Positions 16,825 through 26,218 of a stretch of 52,822 nt of DNA are shown one piece after another (position 1 is the first letter of the stretch; the number at the start of each line of letters is the position of its first letter). The stretch comes from Peptococcaceae bacterium. GTDB taxonomy: Bacteria > Bacillota > Dehalobacteriia > UBA4068 > UBA4997. The notes below the pieces were generated by a model. It worked only from the letters and a program-made list of their open reading frames with translations. It ran no database searches and had not been told where the DNA came from. A program made the position numbers and the translations under genes. Where the stretch lies: the NCBI GenBank assembly GCA_022797295.1, contig JAAWKH010000013.1:1-52822 (forward strand). Reading direction: 5' to 3'.

Positions 16825-19386
16825 GTGGCGGCAATAAACGCCTCAAAGTCGATTCCCTTAATTTTGCGAATGGTAATTTGTGCATTGGCGTTAATTATCA
16901 TTGCGGCAATTTGTTTGCTTTATTCTCGTTTTGCCAGCCGGCAGATTTATCAGGAAAGCGCTGACCATCTGGAGGAAATTTACACCCAGATTAATTTGAC
17001 TTTTCGTTCCACCATCAGCAAAAACTGGCGTTTGCTGCGTGGTTGGCAGCCTTATCTGGAGAATGCTCAATCGCAGCAACTGCAAGAATTTTTGCAGGCC
17101 GAAAAGGCAGATTGGCATTTTGATACCTTTTATCTGCTGGCGGAGGATGGATCATACATAACCGAGGAGGGGGAAAGAGGCAGCCTAAATTTGGGCGATT
17201 CATTGCCCATACTGGTTGAACAGAAGCAAAACATTGTGCGGGACAACGTTTTGCCCTCTCTTGAGCGGATTATCATCTTTGCGGTTCCGGTGCAGCCGGG
17301 CCAATATCAAGGTTTTAACTATGTGGCGGCGGCCATCAGCTTTAAGGCGCACGATATGTCCAGCGCTTTTAATATTGATGCTTTTGCCGGCCTGAGCGAA
17401 TGCTATGTAACTTATCCTGACGGGCGAATTCTTTTTTCCTCACGCAGCGAGGCGGAGCAGCCGTCTAATCTGTTGGCTTATCTGGGCGCCGGCACTGATT
17501 ATAATAATATGTCTGCAACCGATTTGCCTGACCATTGGCAGACGGGGCAGCGTAATGTAACAAGCTGCACGTTGGATGGTCAGAGATATTATTTGATTTA
17601 TCAGCCGGTTGGTTTTGCTGATTGGATGTTGGCTGGTTTGGTTCCGGTTTCGGTTGTAAATGATAATTTACATAAGTTTACTTTGGTTACCTTGCTGGTG
17701 ATGGGTTCGCTTTTTGGGATGATTACGTTTGGCTTAATTATTATGGTTATGCTGAACGTGCACCGTCGGATGCGGGAGAACACTCTGGAGCTGAGCTTGC
17801 GGGAACAGCTTTTTGACCTGCTGACGGAAAACACAGATGATATTTTTGTGTTGTTTTCATCGCAGGATTTTACGGCGGAATATGTAAGCCCCAACTTAAA
17901 CCGTGTGCTGGGTTTGGAGCCGGATGATGTTCGGCAGGATGTTCGCTGCCTGTTGTTTGAGGACGTGCTGCTGCCCTCGGCCGACGGCAATGAAACGCTT
18001 ACGCCGGAAACCCTGCTGCGGATTCCTTTGGGCGGCGTTTGGACTGGCGAGCGAGACGCGGTGCATTTGCAAACCTACGAATTGCGCTGGTTTAAGATGT
18101 TGTTACGGCATTGTCAGTTTGATAAGCGTGACAAATTTATTCTGATGCTTTCTGACCGCACGCAGGAACGGCGTATGAATGAAATGTTGGGCGAGGCTCT
18201 GCACACAGCCCGCGTGGCCAATGAGGCTAAAAGCAGCTTTTTGGCCAATATGTCTCACGATATACGCACGCCGATGAATGCGATTGTTGGTTTTGCTCGC
18301 CTGCTGGCAATGGAAACTGATAATCCAGAAAAGGTGCAGGAATTTACCAGCAAAATTGACGCTTCTAGTCGCCATTTGCTGGGTTTGATTAATGATATTC
18401 TGGATATGAGCAAGATTGAAAGCGGCAAAACGGCGCTGAATATCAGTGAGTTCTCATTGAAAGAGCAGTTGGATGAACTTTATTCGATGATGTCGCCGCA
18501 GGCCAAGGCTAAAGGGCAGCAGTTTGATTTTCAGGCACTTGATGGTTTGCCGCGCGTCTTGCTGGGTGATAAGCTGCGTTTGAATCAGGTGCTGATTAAT
18601 TTGCTTTCCAATGCTATTAAGTACACCCAAAAAGGCGGCGAGATTTCGCTGATTGTGTTGCCTGTGCATCCGGTGGAGCACAATGTGGCGCATTTGCGTT
18701 TTGTGGTGCAGGATAATGGCTTTGGTATGAGCCCTGGTTTTTTGCAGACCATTTTTGAACCTTTTTCCCGTGAGTCCACCGAGGCCACGCGGGAGGTGCA
18801 GGGCACCGGGTTGGGTATGGCTATAACCAAAAATATTGTTGACCTGATGGGCGGCTCTATTGAGGTGGAAAGTGAATTGGGCCGCGGCAGCATTTTCACC
18901 CTGGAGGTTGAGCTGGCTGTGCCGGATCAGGCCGACGTGGTGGCGGCTGAGTTGGAGGCTTCGCAGCGAAAATCAGCGGAGGAAGTTTCCTTGTCCGGTT
19001 TGCGAGTGCTGGCGGCTGAGGATAATGAAATCAACGCCGAGATTTTGAATGAGCTTTTGCAGATGGAGGGCATTGAGTGTGAAATTCTGCCGGACGGCCA
19101 GGCGGCTTTGGAGCGCTTTTTGCAATCGGCTCCCGGCGATTATGATATGATATTTATGGATGTGCAGATGCCGGTGATGAACGGTTACGAGGCCACGCAG
19201 GCCATTCGGGCCAGTGAGCATCCGTTGGCTAAAACTATCCCCATCATTGCGATGACGGCCAATGCTTTTGAGGAAGACCGCCAAATGGCTTTGAAGGCCG
19301 GAATGAATGCCCACACCGCCAAACCGCTGGATATGGATAAGCTAAAGGCGATTGTTGTTAGCTTGTTACCAAAAAAACAAACTTAA
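16825..19386 (+). CDS. Membrane-bound hybrid sensor histidine kinase
   Basis: This 853-residue sensor kinase has transmembrane segments at about 13-34 and 284-311 that flank an extracytoplasmic sensing domain. A PAS-like domain follows at about 320-440. The HisKA motif NMSHDIRTPMN carries phosphoacceptor H478, and the HATPase region has NLLSNAIKYT, DNGFGM and GTGLGMAI. The C-terminal receiver has phosphoacceptor D779 in FMDVQMPVMNG. No DNA-binding output is fused, so the signal must pass to another protein. The start is unclear: GTG 16825 abuts GGAGG (16821-16825), whereas a non-standard ATA at 16834 sits at ideal spacing; ATG 16870 is the next ordinary start but would trim the first membrane segment. 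Confidence 0.9.
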   Translation: MAAINASKSIPLILRMVICALALIIIAAICLLYSRFASRQIYQESADHLEEIYTQINLTFRSTISKNWRLLRGWQPYLENAQSQQLQEFLQAEKADWHFDTFYLLAEDGSYITEEGERGSLNLGDSLPILVEQKQNIVRDNVLPSLERIIIFAVPVQPGQYQGFNYVAAAISFKAHDMSSAFNIDAFAGLSECYVTYPDGRILFSSRSEAEQPSNLLAYLGAGTDYNNMSATDLPDHWQTGQRNVTSCTLDGQRYYLIYQPVGFADWMLAGLVPVSVVNDNLHKFTLVTLLVMGSLFGMITFGLIIMVMLNVHRRMRENTLELSLREQLFDLLTENTDDIFVLFSSQDFTAEYVSPNLNRVLGLEPDDVRQDVRCLLFEDVLLPSADGNETLTPETLLRIPLGGVWTGERDAVHLQTYELRWFKMLLRHCQFDKRDKFILMLSDRTQERRMNEMLGEALHTARVANEAKSSFLANMSHDIRTPMNAIVGFARLLAMETDNPEKVQEFTSKIDASSRHLLGLINDILDMSKIESGKTALNISEFSLKEQLDELYSMMSPQAKAKGQQFDFQALDGLPRVLLGDKLRLNQVLINLLSNAIKYTQKGGEISLIVLPVHPVEHNVAHLRFVVQDNGFGMSPGFLQTIFEPFSRESTEATREVQGTGLGMAITKNIVDLMGGSIEVESELGRGSIFTLEVELAVPDQADVVAAELEASQRKSAEEVSLSGLRVLAAEDNEINAEILNELLQMEGIECEILPDGQAALERFLQSAPGDYDMIFMDVQMPVMNGYEATQAIRASEHPLAKTIPIIAMTANAFEEDRQMALKAGMNAHTAKPLDMDKLKAIVVSLLPKKQT

Positions 19387-19391
19387 AATAA

Positions 19392-19428
19392 AATAACCCT
19401 CGGCAATGCTGGGGGTTATTTTTGTTTT
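19392..19428 (+). terminator. Intrinsic terminator after the membrane kinase
   Basis: The stem AATAACCC/GGGTTATT with a 13-base loop is followed by TTTGTTTT, just after the kinase stop. It also faces the converging cupin gene. Confidence 0.8.
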
Positions 19429-19434
19429 GGAGCA

Positions 19435-19779
19435 TTAAATTTGCGGGCGGTAATCTTCCCTGGCTGGGGTAAAAAATTCCAGCCAAACGGCGTCCTCTGC
19501 CACGGAAACAAATGTGTGGGGAACGTCGGCGGCAATTTGCACCACATCGCCGGCGGTTAGGGTTTGAGTTTCCTGGCCGCAAAGGAAATCGCCCCGGCCG
19601 GAAATAATGTAAACCACCTGCTGGTGCGGATGACTATGGGCCGGCGCTTGGGCTCCGGCTTTGGCCTGCATCAAATTCACAGTGTAGCCGCCCTCGCCCT
19701 CCTGATAGGCCAGCAGCTTACGGCTGACCTCTGGGGTCATAGCTTGAGCCGGCAGATTTTGAAAAATATTATATTGCAT
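19435..19779 (-). CDS. Cupin-domain protein
   Basis: This 114-residue single-domain cupin has motif 1 as PAHSHPHQQVVYIISGRGDF and motif 2 as LTAGDVVQIAADVPHTF. The His residues that bind a metal are present in both. Small cupins bind or isomerise small molecules, or act as sensors, and the substrate is not predictable. The ATG has a GGAGGT site, and a -35/-10 pair (19805-19833) lies upstream. It is transcribed away from the ABC transporter operon that begins on the other side. Confidence 0.88.
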   Translation of the reverse strand: MQYNIFQNLPAQAMTPEVSRKLLAYQEGEGGYTVNLMQAKAGAQAPAHSHPHQQVVYIISGRGDFLCGQETQTLTAGDVVQIAADVPHTFVSVAEDAVWLEFFTPAREDYRPQI

Positions 19780-19804
19780 AATTTATACCTCCTGTTTGCC
19801 ACTC

Positions 19805-19833
19805 ATTATAAGCCTTTTTCTGCAAAAAAACAA
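19805..19833 (-). promoter_or_regulatory. Promoter of the cupin gene
   Basis: On the minus strand TTGTTT (19828-19833) and a perfect TATAAT (19805-19810) are separated by 17 bases. Confidence 0.65.
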
Positions 19834-19843
19834 GATGTATCTC

Positions 19844-19870
19844 TTGACTTTTTCGGGAAAATGTTATAAT
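19844..19870 (+). promoter_or_regulatory. Promoter of the TrpX-like ABC operon
   Basis: TTGACT (19844-19849) and TATAAT (19865-19870) are 15 bases apart. The overlapping TAATAT (19867-19872) gives the standard 17. It diverges from the cupin promoter with only about 10 bases between the two -35 elements. Confidence 0.65.
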
Positions 19871-19953
19871 ATACGAGGTATAATTATAATATTGCATTAA
19901 AGTTGCTCAGCAGCTTTATAAAATTTGTTGAAAAAATGGAGGTTGTTACAACA

Positions 19954-20982
19954 ATGAAAAAGCTACTTAGTCTGCTGCTGTGCTTCAGCCTGTGCCTTTG
20001 CCTGGCAGCCTGTGGCAACAAACAGGCTCCCGTGGCCGATGGCGAGGTTGGGGTTGGCACCGTGAATGACAAGGAAGTTATTAACGTGGGCTTTGTGCAG
20101 TTGGTGGATATGGCCGATGCACAGGAAATGTATACCAGCTTTATGGATACCATTGCTAATGCTGGTTTGGGAGAGAAGATTTTGGTTGATTTTCAGAGTG
20201 CGGCCGGTGACGCCGGCACAATGTCCACCATCATTCAGGGTTTTGTGGATAATGATTACGACCTGATTGTGCCAATGCTGACTCCGCCCGCCCAAGCTGC
20301 GGCTAACATCTGCGGCGGGGAAATTCCAATCATCTTTATGTCTGTGGTGGACCCGGTTTATTCCAAGATTATGCCCGATTTGAACACCATTAATCCTGAG
20401 CTGCTGGCCACCGGCACTTCCAACACCATCCCGGCGGACTTGATTATTGAAACTGCCAATGCGATTACGCCAGTGGCTGAGGGCCAAAAAATCTACATTA
20501 TGTATAACACTTCGCAGAACAATGCTCAATGCACGATGGAGGCCGCCGCAGCTTACTGTGATAGCAAAGGTTATGCTTATGCCACCGTTGGTTATGCGGA
20601 TATTACCGATGCGGTAACCCAGGCGCAGGCTTTGGAGGCTGCCGGTTGCGCTTATGTTTATGTGACTTTGGATTCCGTGATTGCTTCCAACTTCAATCAG
20701 CTGGGCCAAACTTTGGCTGAAAAGGGAATTCCGGTTTACGGTGCGGCAGATTCTATGACTATGGGCGGCGCTTTTTGCTCCTATGGTGTGGATTATGAAA
20801 CCGTGGGCAAGATGACTGCTGATATGGTTATTGAGTGGTACAACGGCAAAGCTTTGGAGGAAATGCCCTGTCAACAATATGCCGATTTTGCGTTGGTTGT
20901 CAACAGTGATGTGCAACAACAACTGAACATTGAGTTGCCGGAGGATTATGCTGCTCAGGCCACTTATGTGACTACAAAGTAA
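19954..20982 (+). CDS. ABC transporter substrate-binding lipoprotein (PF04392/TrpX-like)
   Basis: This 342-residue lipoprotein begins MKKLLSLLLCF and has the lipobox LAAC at about residue 20. The mature part has the two-lobed fold of the ABC_sub_bind family (PF04392), with VGFVQLVDMADAQEMYTSF near the start and GIPVYGAADSMTMGGAFCSYGVDYETVG late. Members with a BPD_transp_2 permease and a separate ATPase have been linked to aromatic amino-acid uptake (TrpXYZ), but substrates vary. I choose ATG 19954 with GGAGG at 19938-19942. A hairpin at 21003-21035 separates it from the permease gene and probably keeps its own transcript more abundant. Confidence 0.85.
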   Translation: MKKLLSLLLCFSLCLCLAACGNKQAPVADGEVGVGTVNDKEVINVGFVQLVDMADAQEMYTSFMDTIANAGLGEKILVDFQSAAGDAGTMSTIIQGFVDNDYDLIVPMLTPPAQAAANICGGEIPIIFMSVVDPVYSKIMPDLNTINPELLATGTSNTIPADLIIETANAITPVAEGQKIYIMYNTSQNNAQCTMEAAAAYCDSKGYAYATVGYADITDAVTQAQALEAAGCAYVYVTLDSVIASNFNQLGQTLAEKGIPVYGAADSMTMGGAFCSYGVDYETVGKMTADMVIEWYNGKALEEMPCQQYADFALVVNSDVQQQLNIELPEDYAAQATYVTTK

Positions 20983-21002
20983 GGTGATTTTAGATAATGG
21001 GG

Positions 21003-21035
21003 GCGCGGCAGCTTAGATAACAGGCATTGCCGCGC
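21003..21035 (+). terminator. Intercistronic hairpin between binding protein and permease
   Basis: An 8-bp GC-rich stem (GCGCGGCA/TGCCGCGC) is followed by a moderately T-rich stretch. It probably acts as a partial terminator or 3' stabiliser, so that binding protein exceeds permease. Confidence 0.6.
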
Positions 21036-21091
21036 GCTTATTATTTATCAGTAGGTTTAAGATATTGTAGTATGGTATTGCGGAGGCTTTT

Positions 21092-22021
21092 ATGACAAAT
21101 CAAATTTTGGGCGCTGTGGAGCTGGGCCTGGTTTATGGCCTGATGGTTCTGGGCGTTTACATTACCTTTCGGATTTTGAAAATTCCAGATTTAACGGTGG
21201 ATGGTAGTATCACCTTAGGTATGGCAATTAGTGCAATGGTTATTAACACTGGCCAGCCGTGGGCGCCTTTTGCGGCTTTGCTGCTGGCGATGTTGGCAGG
21301 GGCGGCGGCCGGCAGTGTGACGGCTTTTTTTCAAACCAAGTTGAAAATTCCGCCGATTTTGGCCGGGATTATGACGATGTCTGCTTTATATTCCGTTAAT
21401 TTGTTGATTATGAACAATGGCACGCCTAATATTTCTATTTTGGGTTCGCCGACCTTGTTTTCTATGTTTCAGCACAGTTTTGGCGTTTCCAAGCACACGG
21501 CGATGATTTTGGTGGGGTTGTTAATTTGCGTGGTGGTGGTAGCGCTGGTGGAGTTCTTTTTCACCACGCACACCGGCCTGTGCATTTGCGCCACTGGCGA
21601 CAATGAGGAAATGGTGCGGGCCACCTCGGTTTCCACCACCAAAATGAAGTGGCTGGCTTTGGCTTTGGCCAATGCTTGCGTGGCGGTTTCTGGTGCGGTT
21701 TACACGCAGTATATGGGCTATGCCGATGTGACGGCCGGCAGTGGCACCATTGTAATTGGCTTTGCTTCAGTGATTATTGGCGAAACCTTATGTATTAAAC
21801 GTAGTTTGGCGGTTGGTTTTATTTCTGCTATTGTGGGTAGCGTAGCTTATCGAATTATTGTGGCTGTGGCTATCAAAACTAATCTTTTTCCAACCTACTT
21901 CCTCAAGCTGGTGTCTGTGTTGATTATTGCGCTGGCGCTGGCGGTAGGCCCGGCCAAGGCGGCTTTGGCGGAATATCGTAACAAGACAAGGAGGCTCAGG
22001 CAGCATGCTGGAAATTCGTAA
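21092..22021 (+). CDS. ABC transporter permease (BPD_transp_2 family)
   Basis: This 309-residue membrane protein has eight or nine hydrophobic segments. The family hallmark near the N-terminus is GLVYGLMVLGVYITFRILKI followed by PDLTVDGSITLG. A late AVGFISAIVGSVAYRI stretch is also typical. It forms the channel of the importer with the binding protein at 19954 and the ATPase at 22005, whose start overlaps its end by 17 bases. Confidence 0.88.
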   Translation: MTNQILGAVELGLVYGLMVLGVYITFRILKIPDLTVDGSITLGMAISAMVINTGQPWAPFAALLLAMLAGAAAGSVTAFFQTKLKIPPILAGIMTMSALYSVNLLIMNNGTPNISILGSPTLFSMFQHSFGVSKHTAMILVGLLICVVVVALVEFFFTTHTGLCICATGDNEEMVRATSVSTTKMKWLALALANACVAVSGAVYTQYMGYADVTAGSGTIVIGFASVIIGETLCIKRSLAVGFISAIVGSVAYRIIVAVAIKTNLFPTYFLKLVSVLIIALALAVGPAKAALAEYRNKTRRLRQHAGNS

Positions 22022-22796
22022 TATTCATAAAACGTTTGAGGCTGGCACGGTGAATGAAAAAAAAGTGCTGAAAGGGCTTTCCTTAAAAATGGCGAAAGGT
22101 GATTTTGCTGCGGTTATCGGTTCCAACGGGGCTGGCAAATCCACTATGTTTAACGCCATTGCCGGCAGTTTTTTAACCGACGAGGGGCAAATTTTAGTTG
22201 ATGGGGAGGATATGACATTTCAGCCGGAAACACATCGGGCCAAAGTGATTGGCCGTATTTTTCAGGACCCAATGAAAGGCACGGCGCCCAGCCTGACCAT
22301 TGAGCAGAATTTGGCGATTGCTTATTCCTCTGTGCGGCGAGGTTTGCGGCCGGCTATCACCAAAAAGGATCGGGAGGTTTTTCGCGAGCATTTGGCCCGG
22401 TTGGATATGGGCCTGGAAAATCGATTGAAAACTAAAATGGGCTTGCTTTCTGGCGGGCAGCGGCAGGCGGTTACACTTTTGATGGCAGTTATTGTCACGC
22501 CAAAAATTCTGTTGCTTGATGAGCACACGGCGGCCTTGGATCCGCTGACGGCTGAAAAGGTGTTTCGTATTACGCGGGAGGTGGTGGCGGAAAAGCAGAT
22601 AACCACCCTGATGATTACTCATAATATCGCCTCGGCTTTGGATATGGGCAACCGAACGATTATGATGGACGACGGCGCTGTTGTGTTGGATATTTGCGGA
22701 CAGGAGCGGGCTAACCTGACGGTGGAGGGGTTGTTGCAAAAATATCGTGAGGTTAAAGGTCAAATGTTAGATAATGACCGCATTTTGTTGGCTTGA
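22005..22796 (+). CDS. ABC transporter ATP-binding protein (COG1101 type)
   Basis: This 263-residue ATPase has Walker A GSNGAGKST, signature LSGGQRQA, Walker B ILLLDEHTAALDP and the switch THN. The H of DEH in place of DEP is characteristic of this subfamily, which pairs with PF04392 binding proteins. It overlaps the permease gene by 17 bases. An 18-bp stem terminator follows. Confidence 0.88.
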   Translation: MLEIRNIHKTFEAGTVNEKKVLKGLSLKMAKGDFAAVIGSNGAGKSTMFNAIAGSFLTDEGQILVDGEDMTFQPETHRAKVIGRIFQDPMKGTAPSLTIEQNLAIAYSSVRRGLRPAITKKDREVFREHLARLDMGLENRLKTKMGLLSGGQRQAVTLLMAVIVTPKILLLDEHTAALDPLTAEKVFRITREVVAEKQITTLMITHNIASALDMGNRTIMMDDGAVVLDICGQERANLTVEGLLQKYREVKGQMLDNDRILLA

Positions 22797-22822
22797 TATT
22801 TGTTACAATTTATATTTTGGTA

Positions 22823-22870
22823 TAATATTAAAACACACCTAACTTTTCAGCGAGGTGTGTTTTAATATTA
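22823..22870. terminator. Bidirectional intrinsic terminator
   Basis: A perfect 18-bp inverted repeat (22823-22840 with 22853-22870, AGGTGTGT core) with a 12-base loop separates the converging ABC operon and cytosolic kinase. The outer part of the stem is A/T-rich, so each strand presents a terminal T-rich tract. Confidence 0.9.
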
Positions 22871-22874
22871 GGCT

Positions 22875-25800
22875 TTATTCCAGAACTTTATCCAAAGTTT
22901 CAAAAAGCATATCCATATCAATGGGTTTGGCGATGTGGCCGTTCATACCACAACGCAGGGCCTCTTGTTTATCTTCCTCAAAGGCGTTGGCGGTCATTGC
23001 CAGAATGGGAATGTTGGCTAACTGACGATTTTCCAGCTGTCGTATAGCTTTGGCAGCTTTAAAACCGTTCAAAACCGGCATTTGGATGTCCATCAACACC
23101 AGGCGATAATAACCAGGTTCAGAATCCTTTAGCATATCCACAGCAATTTGGCCGTTTTCAGCAATTTCCACCGTGAAGCCAGCCTCCAGCAGAATAGCCT
23201 CGGCGATTTCTTGGTTTAGTTCATTATCCTCAACCAACAGGATACGTCCGGTGTGGTTTACAGTTTGCGGCTTGCTTTCCGTTGATTTGTTCTGATTGGG
23301 GCAGACAACGGAACGTAGGCAGGTGCGCAGCTCCGAGGCAAAGAGGGGTTTGCTGCAAAAGGCGGTGACGCCGGCCTCCAAGGCCTCCTCTTCAATGTCT
23401 GACCAATCATAGGCCGTTAGCACAATGATTGGCACTTCATCGCCAATTTCCTTACGGATGCGCCGAGCCACCTCAATGCCGTTCATATCTGGCAGCAACC
23501 AGTCAATTATATAAACGCTGTAGTTGTCGTTGCGGCTGACGGCTTGGCGGGTACGCAGCACAGCTTCCTTGCCGGATAGCGTCCATTCCGCGCGCAGACC
23601 AATTTGTTGCAGCATATAGGAAACACTGTCGCAGGTATTAAAATCGTCGTCCACCACCAAAGCCCGGCAGTTTTTCAGCTCCGGAATGGTGATTGGCTCC
23701 TTGTTGTTGGTATCTAGCCGGAAAGTCAGACTGACAATGAACTCGGTGCCCACGCCTTGCTGGCTGAGCACTTCAATACCGCCGTGCATCATATCGACAA
23801 TGTTTTTGGTAATAGCCATACCAAGCCCGGTGCCCTGAATACGGCTGATGGTGGAGTTGCGTTCTCTTTCAAACGGCTCAAAGATATGCTCCACAAAGTC
23901 TTGGCTCATGCCAATTCCTGTGTCCTTGATATGAAATTCATAGTTGGCAAAGCCGGTGGGAGCGCCTGGTTTTTCTGTAATTTTTACGCTGATAATGCCG
24001 CCTGTGCCGGTATATTTGATGGAATTACTGAGCAGATTTAGCAGTATCTGATTTAGGCGCAGCTTATCGCAGAAGATTTCCTCATGATAAACGTCAACAG
24101 CGTCGATGTAAAGCTCCAGATGTTTGGCGTGAATATCCGCTTGCACAATGTTGCGTAGGGCGTGTAAAATATCCGGCAAACTGCACGGTTTTTCGTCCAG
24201 GTTCATTTTGCCGCTTTCAATGCGGCTCATATCCAAAATGTCATTGATAAGGCTTAGCAAATGGTTGCCGGAGGTCATAATCTTTTTTAGATATTCCTGC
24301 ACCTGCTCGCGTTGGTTGATGTGGGTGATTGCCAGGCTGGTGAAACCAACAATGGCGTTCATTGGGGTGCGGATGTCGTGCGACATATTGGAGAGGAAAA
24401 CGCTTTTGGCTTTGCTGGCCCGGTTGGCTTGTTGGAGGGCCTCTTGCAACAGATTTTTCTTTTCCAGCTCGCTACGAGTTTCTTCATCTACACTTCGCAT
24501 ACCAAGCACGATGCCATGGTCTTTTTCCCAGGTGCTGGTGCGCACTGCCTTTAGCTGGAAGTAACGCAGATTGGTGCTGTTGCACAGCGTGCGGTAATTG
24601 CAGTAAACAGTGTTGTTTTCCGCTAGCTCCTGCTGTAAATATTCAGGGGAAACGGCCTGGCGCAGCATATCTTGGTCATCAGGATGAACGCAAGTTTTGA
24701 TATAGTTTTCCATATTGGTTTGCAGGTTCAGATTGCCTTGGAAAAGGGTTTCCAGCAGTTGAAATTGGCAATCGTTAATGCGCAGAACACTACCTTGACA
24801 GGTGTCGAGATCAAAAAAGCAAACCAAATTGTAATCCATACTGAGAGCCTGAATGAGCGCCATCTGGCGATGTTCTTTTTCCTGCTGCTCCTGAAGTTCG
24901 TGCATTTTTTTAGCGGTGCAGTCTAATAGAAAACGTTGATAGAAAAGCTCTCCATGTTCTTCCATCAGCTTAACATTACCCATAATATGTAGAATTTCGC
25001 CATTGTTGTGATGTACGCGATATTCCACACTAACGCTATCGCCCACATTTTTCAGCCCCAAGATGCTTTGACGCAGGGTCGATTTATCCTCATCTAAAAC
25101 AGAGGCAGCCACTGTGTCAAAGCCGCTGGCGCTGAGCTCTTCCTTGGATTCATAGCCTAAGATTTTTAGGGCGGCCGGATTTACGCTGATAATGCGGGCG
25201 CCGTCCACTGTGTGGCAGAGCACGCCGCAATCCATTGTGGTGAAAAGATTTTCCAGATTTTGCGTTTTGGTGAGCAGCTCCTGTTTGTAGGCATGCTCCT
25301 GGGTGATGTCTATGCCAACGCCCACCGTGCCCATCACGCTGCCATCCAAATCATAAAGCGGGGTTTTGTAGGTGGTGAGCAGGCTGGTGCCTTCGCCGGT
25401 TTGCACAGTTTCCTCGGAAATACAGGTTTTGCCGCTTTCCATTACAATATGCTCGGATTCAATACAAGCTGGGTCGTCTTGCTCAACATCCCAGATGTAA
25501 GCGTGGCCGCGTCCTTGCACCTGTTGTTTGGTTTTGTTTACGGTTTTGCAAAAGCTGTCATTAACTTTTTCGTGAATACCATCCTTGGTTTTGTACCAAA
25601 TCAGGTTTGGGATACTATTGATAGTTGCTTCCAGAAATTGGCTGGTCTGCCAGGCCTCTTTTTCCTGACGGCAATTTTGCTGCCAACGAGTGAAATGGAA
25701 ATTAGTTTCCACATCAGTTAAGGGAAGCGTCCAGATGTCATTAATTTGGGGCAGACAATCGGTCAGCTTGGGAAGCTGCTCTTTTTCAACCATTAAGATA

Positions 25801-26030
25801 AGCTGGGTTTGTGGTTTTTTATCGGTCAAAATCTGTTCCAGTGTTGGCCGGGCCGGCAAACCTTGCAGATTTACTAAAATAACATCAGCTTGAGTGGTTA
25901 AATCCTTTTGCGGCAATTCGCTGTAGGAGAAATTGTGACTGAAGTTATCCAACGGTGGCATGGCCTGAATTAGGTTAAAGATGTTTGACTTAGGACCAAT
26001 CAGATAGAAATGGAGATGGCAATGGTACAT
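22875..26030 (-). CDS. Cytosolic multi-PAS hybrid histidine kinase with two receivers
   Basis: This 1051-residue kinase has no membrane segment. Residues 1-125 look like a degenerate receiver-like domain (ADVILVNLQGL). PAS domains follow at about 127-260 and 262-385, with a further PAS-like region at 395-520. The HisKA motif NMSHDIRTPMN has H551, and the HATPase has NLLSNSIKYT, DTGIGM and GTGLGMAI. Receiver 1 (D843 in YIIDWLLPDMNG) and receiver 2 (D981 in LMDIQMPVLNG) end the protein. No output domain is fused. A GGAAGGA site precedes the ATG and a near-perfect promoter lies upstream. It is related in design to the kinase at 16825. Confidence 0.9.
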   Translation of the reverse strand: MYHCHLHFYLIGPKSNIFNLIQAMPPLDNFSHNFSYSELPQKDLTTQADVILVNLQGLPARPTLEQILTDKKPQTQLILMVEKEQLPKLTDCLPQINDIWTLPLTDVETNFHFTRWQQNCRQEKEAWQTSQFLEATINSIPNLIWYKTKDGIHEKVNDSFCKTVNKTKQQVQGRGHAYIWDVEQDDPACIESEHIVMESGKTCISEETVQTGEGTSLLTTYKTPLYDLDGSVMGTVGVGIDITQEHAYKQELLTKTQNLENLFTTMDCGVLCHTVDGARIISVNPAALKILGYESKEELSASGFDTVAASVLDEDKSTLRQSILGLKNVGDSVSVEYRVHHNNGEILHIMGNVKLMEEHGELFYQRFLLDCTAKKMHELQEQQEKEHRQMALIQALSMDYNLVCFFDLDTCQGSVLRINDCQFQLLETLFQGNLNLQTNMENYIKTCVHPDDQDMLRQAVSPEYLQQELAENNTVYCNYRTLCNSTNLRYFQLKAVRTSTWEKDHGIVLGMRSVDEETRSELEKKNLLQEALQQANRASKAKSVFLSNMSHDIRTPMNAIVGFTSLAITHINQREQVQEYLKKIMTSGNHLLSLINDILDMSRIESGKMNLDEKPCSLPDILHALRNIVQADIHAKHLELYIDAVDVYHEEIFCDKLRLNQILLNLLSNSIKYTGTGGIISVKITEKPGAPTGFANYEFHIKDTGIGMSQDFVEHIFEPFERERNSTISRIQGTGLGMAITKNIVDMMHGGIEVLSQQGVGTEFIVSLTFRLDTNNKEPITIPELKNCRALVVDDDFNTCDSVSYMLQQIGLRAEWTLSGKEAVLRTRQAVSRNDNYSVYIIDWLLPDMNGIEVARRIRKEIGDEVPIIVLTAYDWSDIEEEALEAGVTAFCSKPLFASELRTCLRSVVCPNQNKSTESKPQTVNHTGRILLVEDNELNQEIAEAILLEAGFTVEIAENGQIAVDMLKDSEPGYYRLVLMDIQMPVLNGFKAAKAIRQLENRQLANIPILAMTANAFEEDKQEALRCGMNGHIAKPIDMDMLFETLDKVLE

Positions 26031-26072
26031 AGCATTTTTTTCCTTCCATATATTTAAACATACCTACCTTAT

Positions 26073-26101
26073 ATTTTAACAAGAGTGAGTTTTTATGTCA
26101 A
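26073..26101 (-). promoter_or_regulatory. SigA-type promoter of the cytosolic kinase
   Basis: On the minus strand TTGACA (26096-26101) and TAAAAT (26073-26078) are separated by 17 bases. Confidence 0.8.
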
Positions 26102-26139
26102 TATTTTAAAAGCGATAAGCTATTTTTTTTTTCTAAAAA

Positions 26140-26169
26140 TATCGGCGCTTTTAAAATTAAGCGCCGATA
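26140..26169 (-). terminator. Terminator of the Uma2-family gene
   Basis: An 11-bp perfect stem (TATCGGCGCTT/AAGCGCCGATA) with an 8-base loop is followed on the minus strand by TTTTTAG and more T. Confidence 0.85.
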
Positions 26170-26218
26170 GAGGGTGTTTTTTATTGGAGAGAGGCAAAAT
26201 TTTTAGAAATACGAGCAG

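Noticed and set aside
19963..20922. 319-codon minus-strand frame opposite the TrpX-like binding protein
   Set aside because: No start site or family motif; the sense frame has a signal peptide, lipobox and conserved fold.
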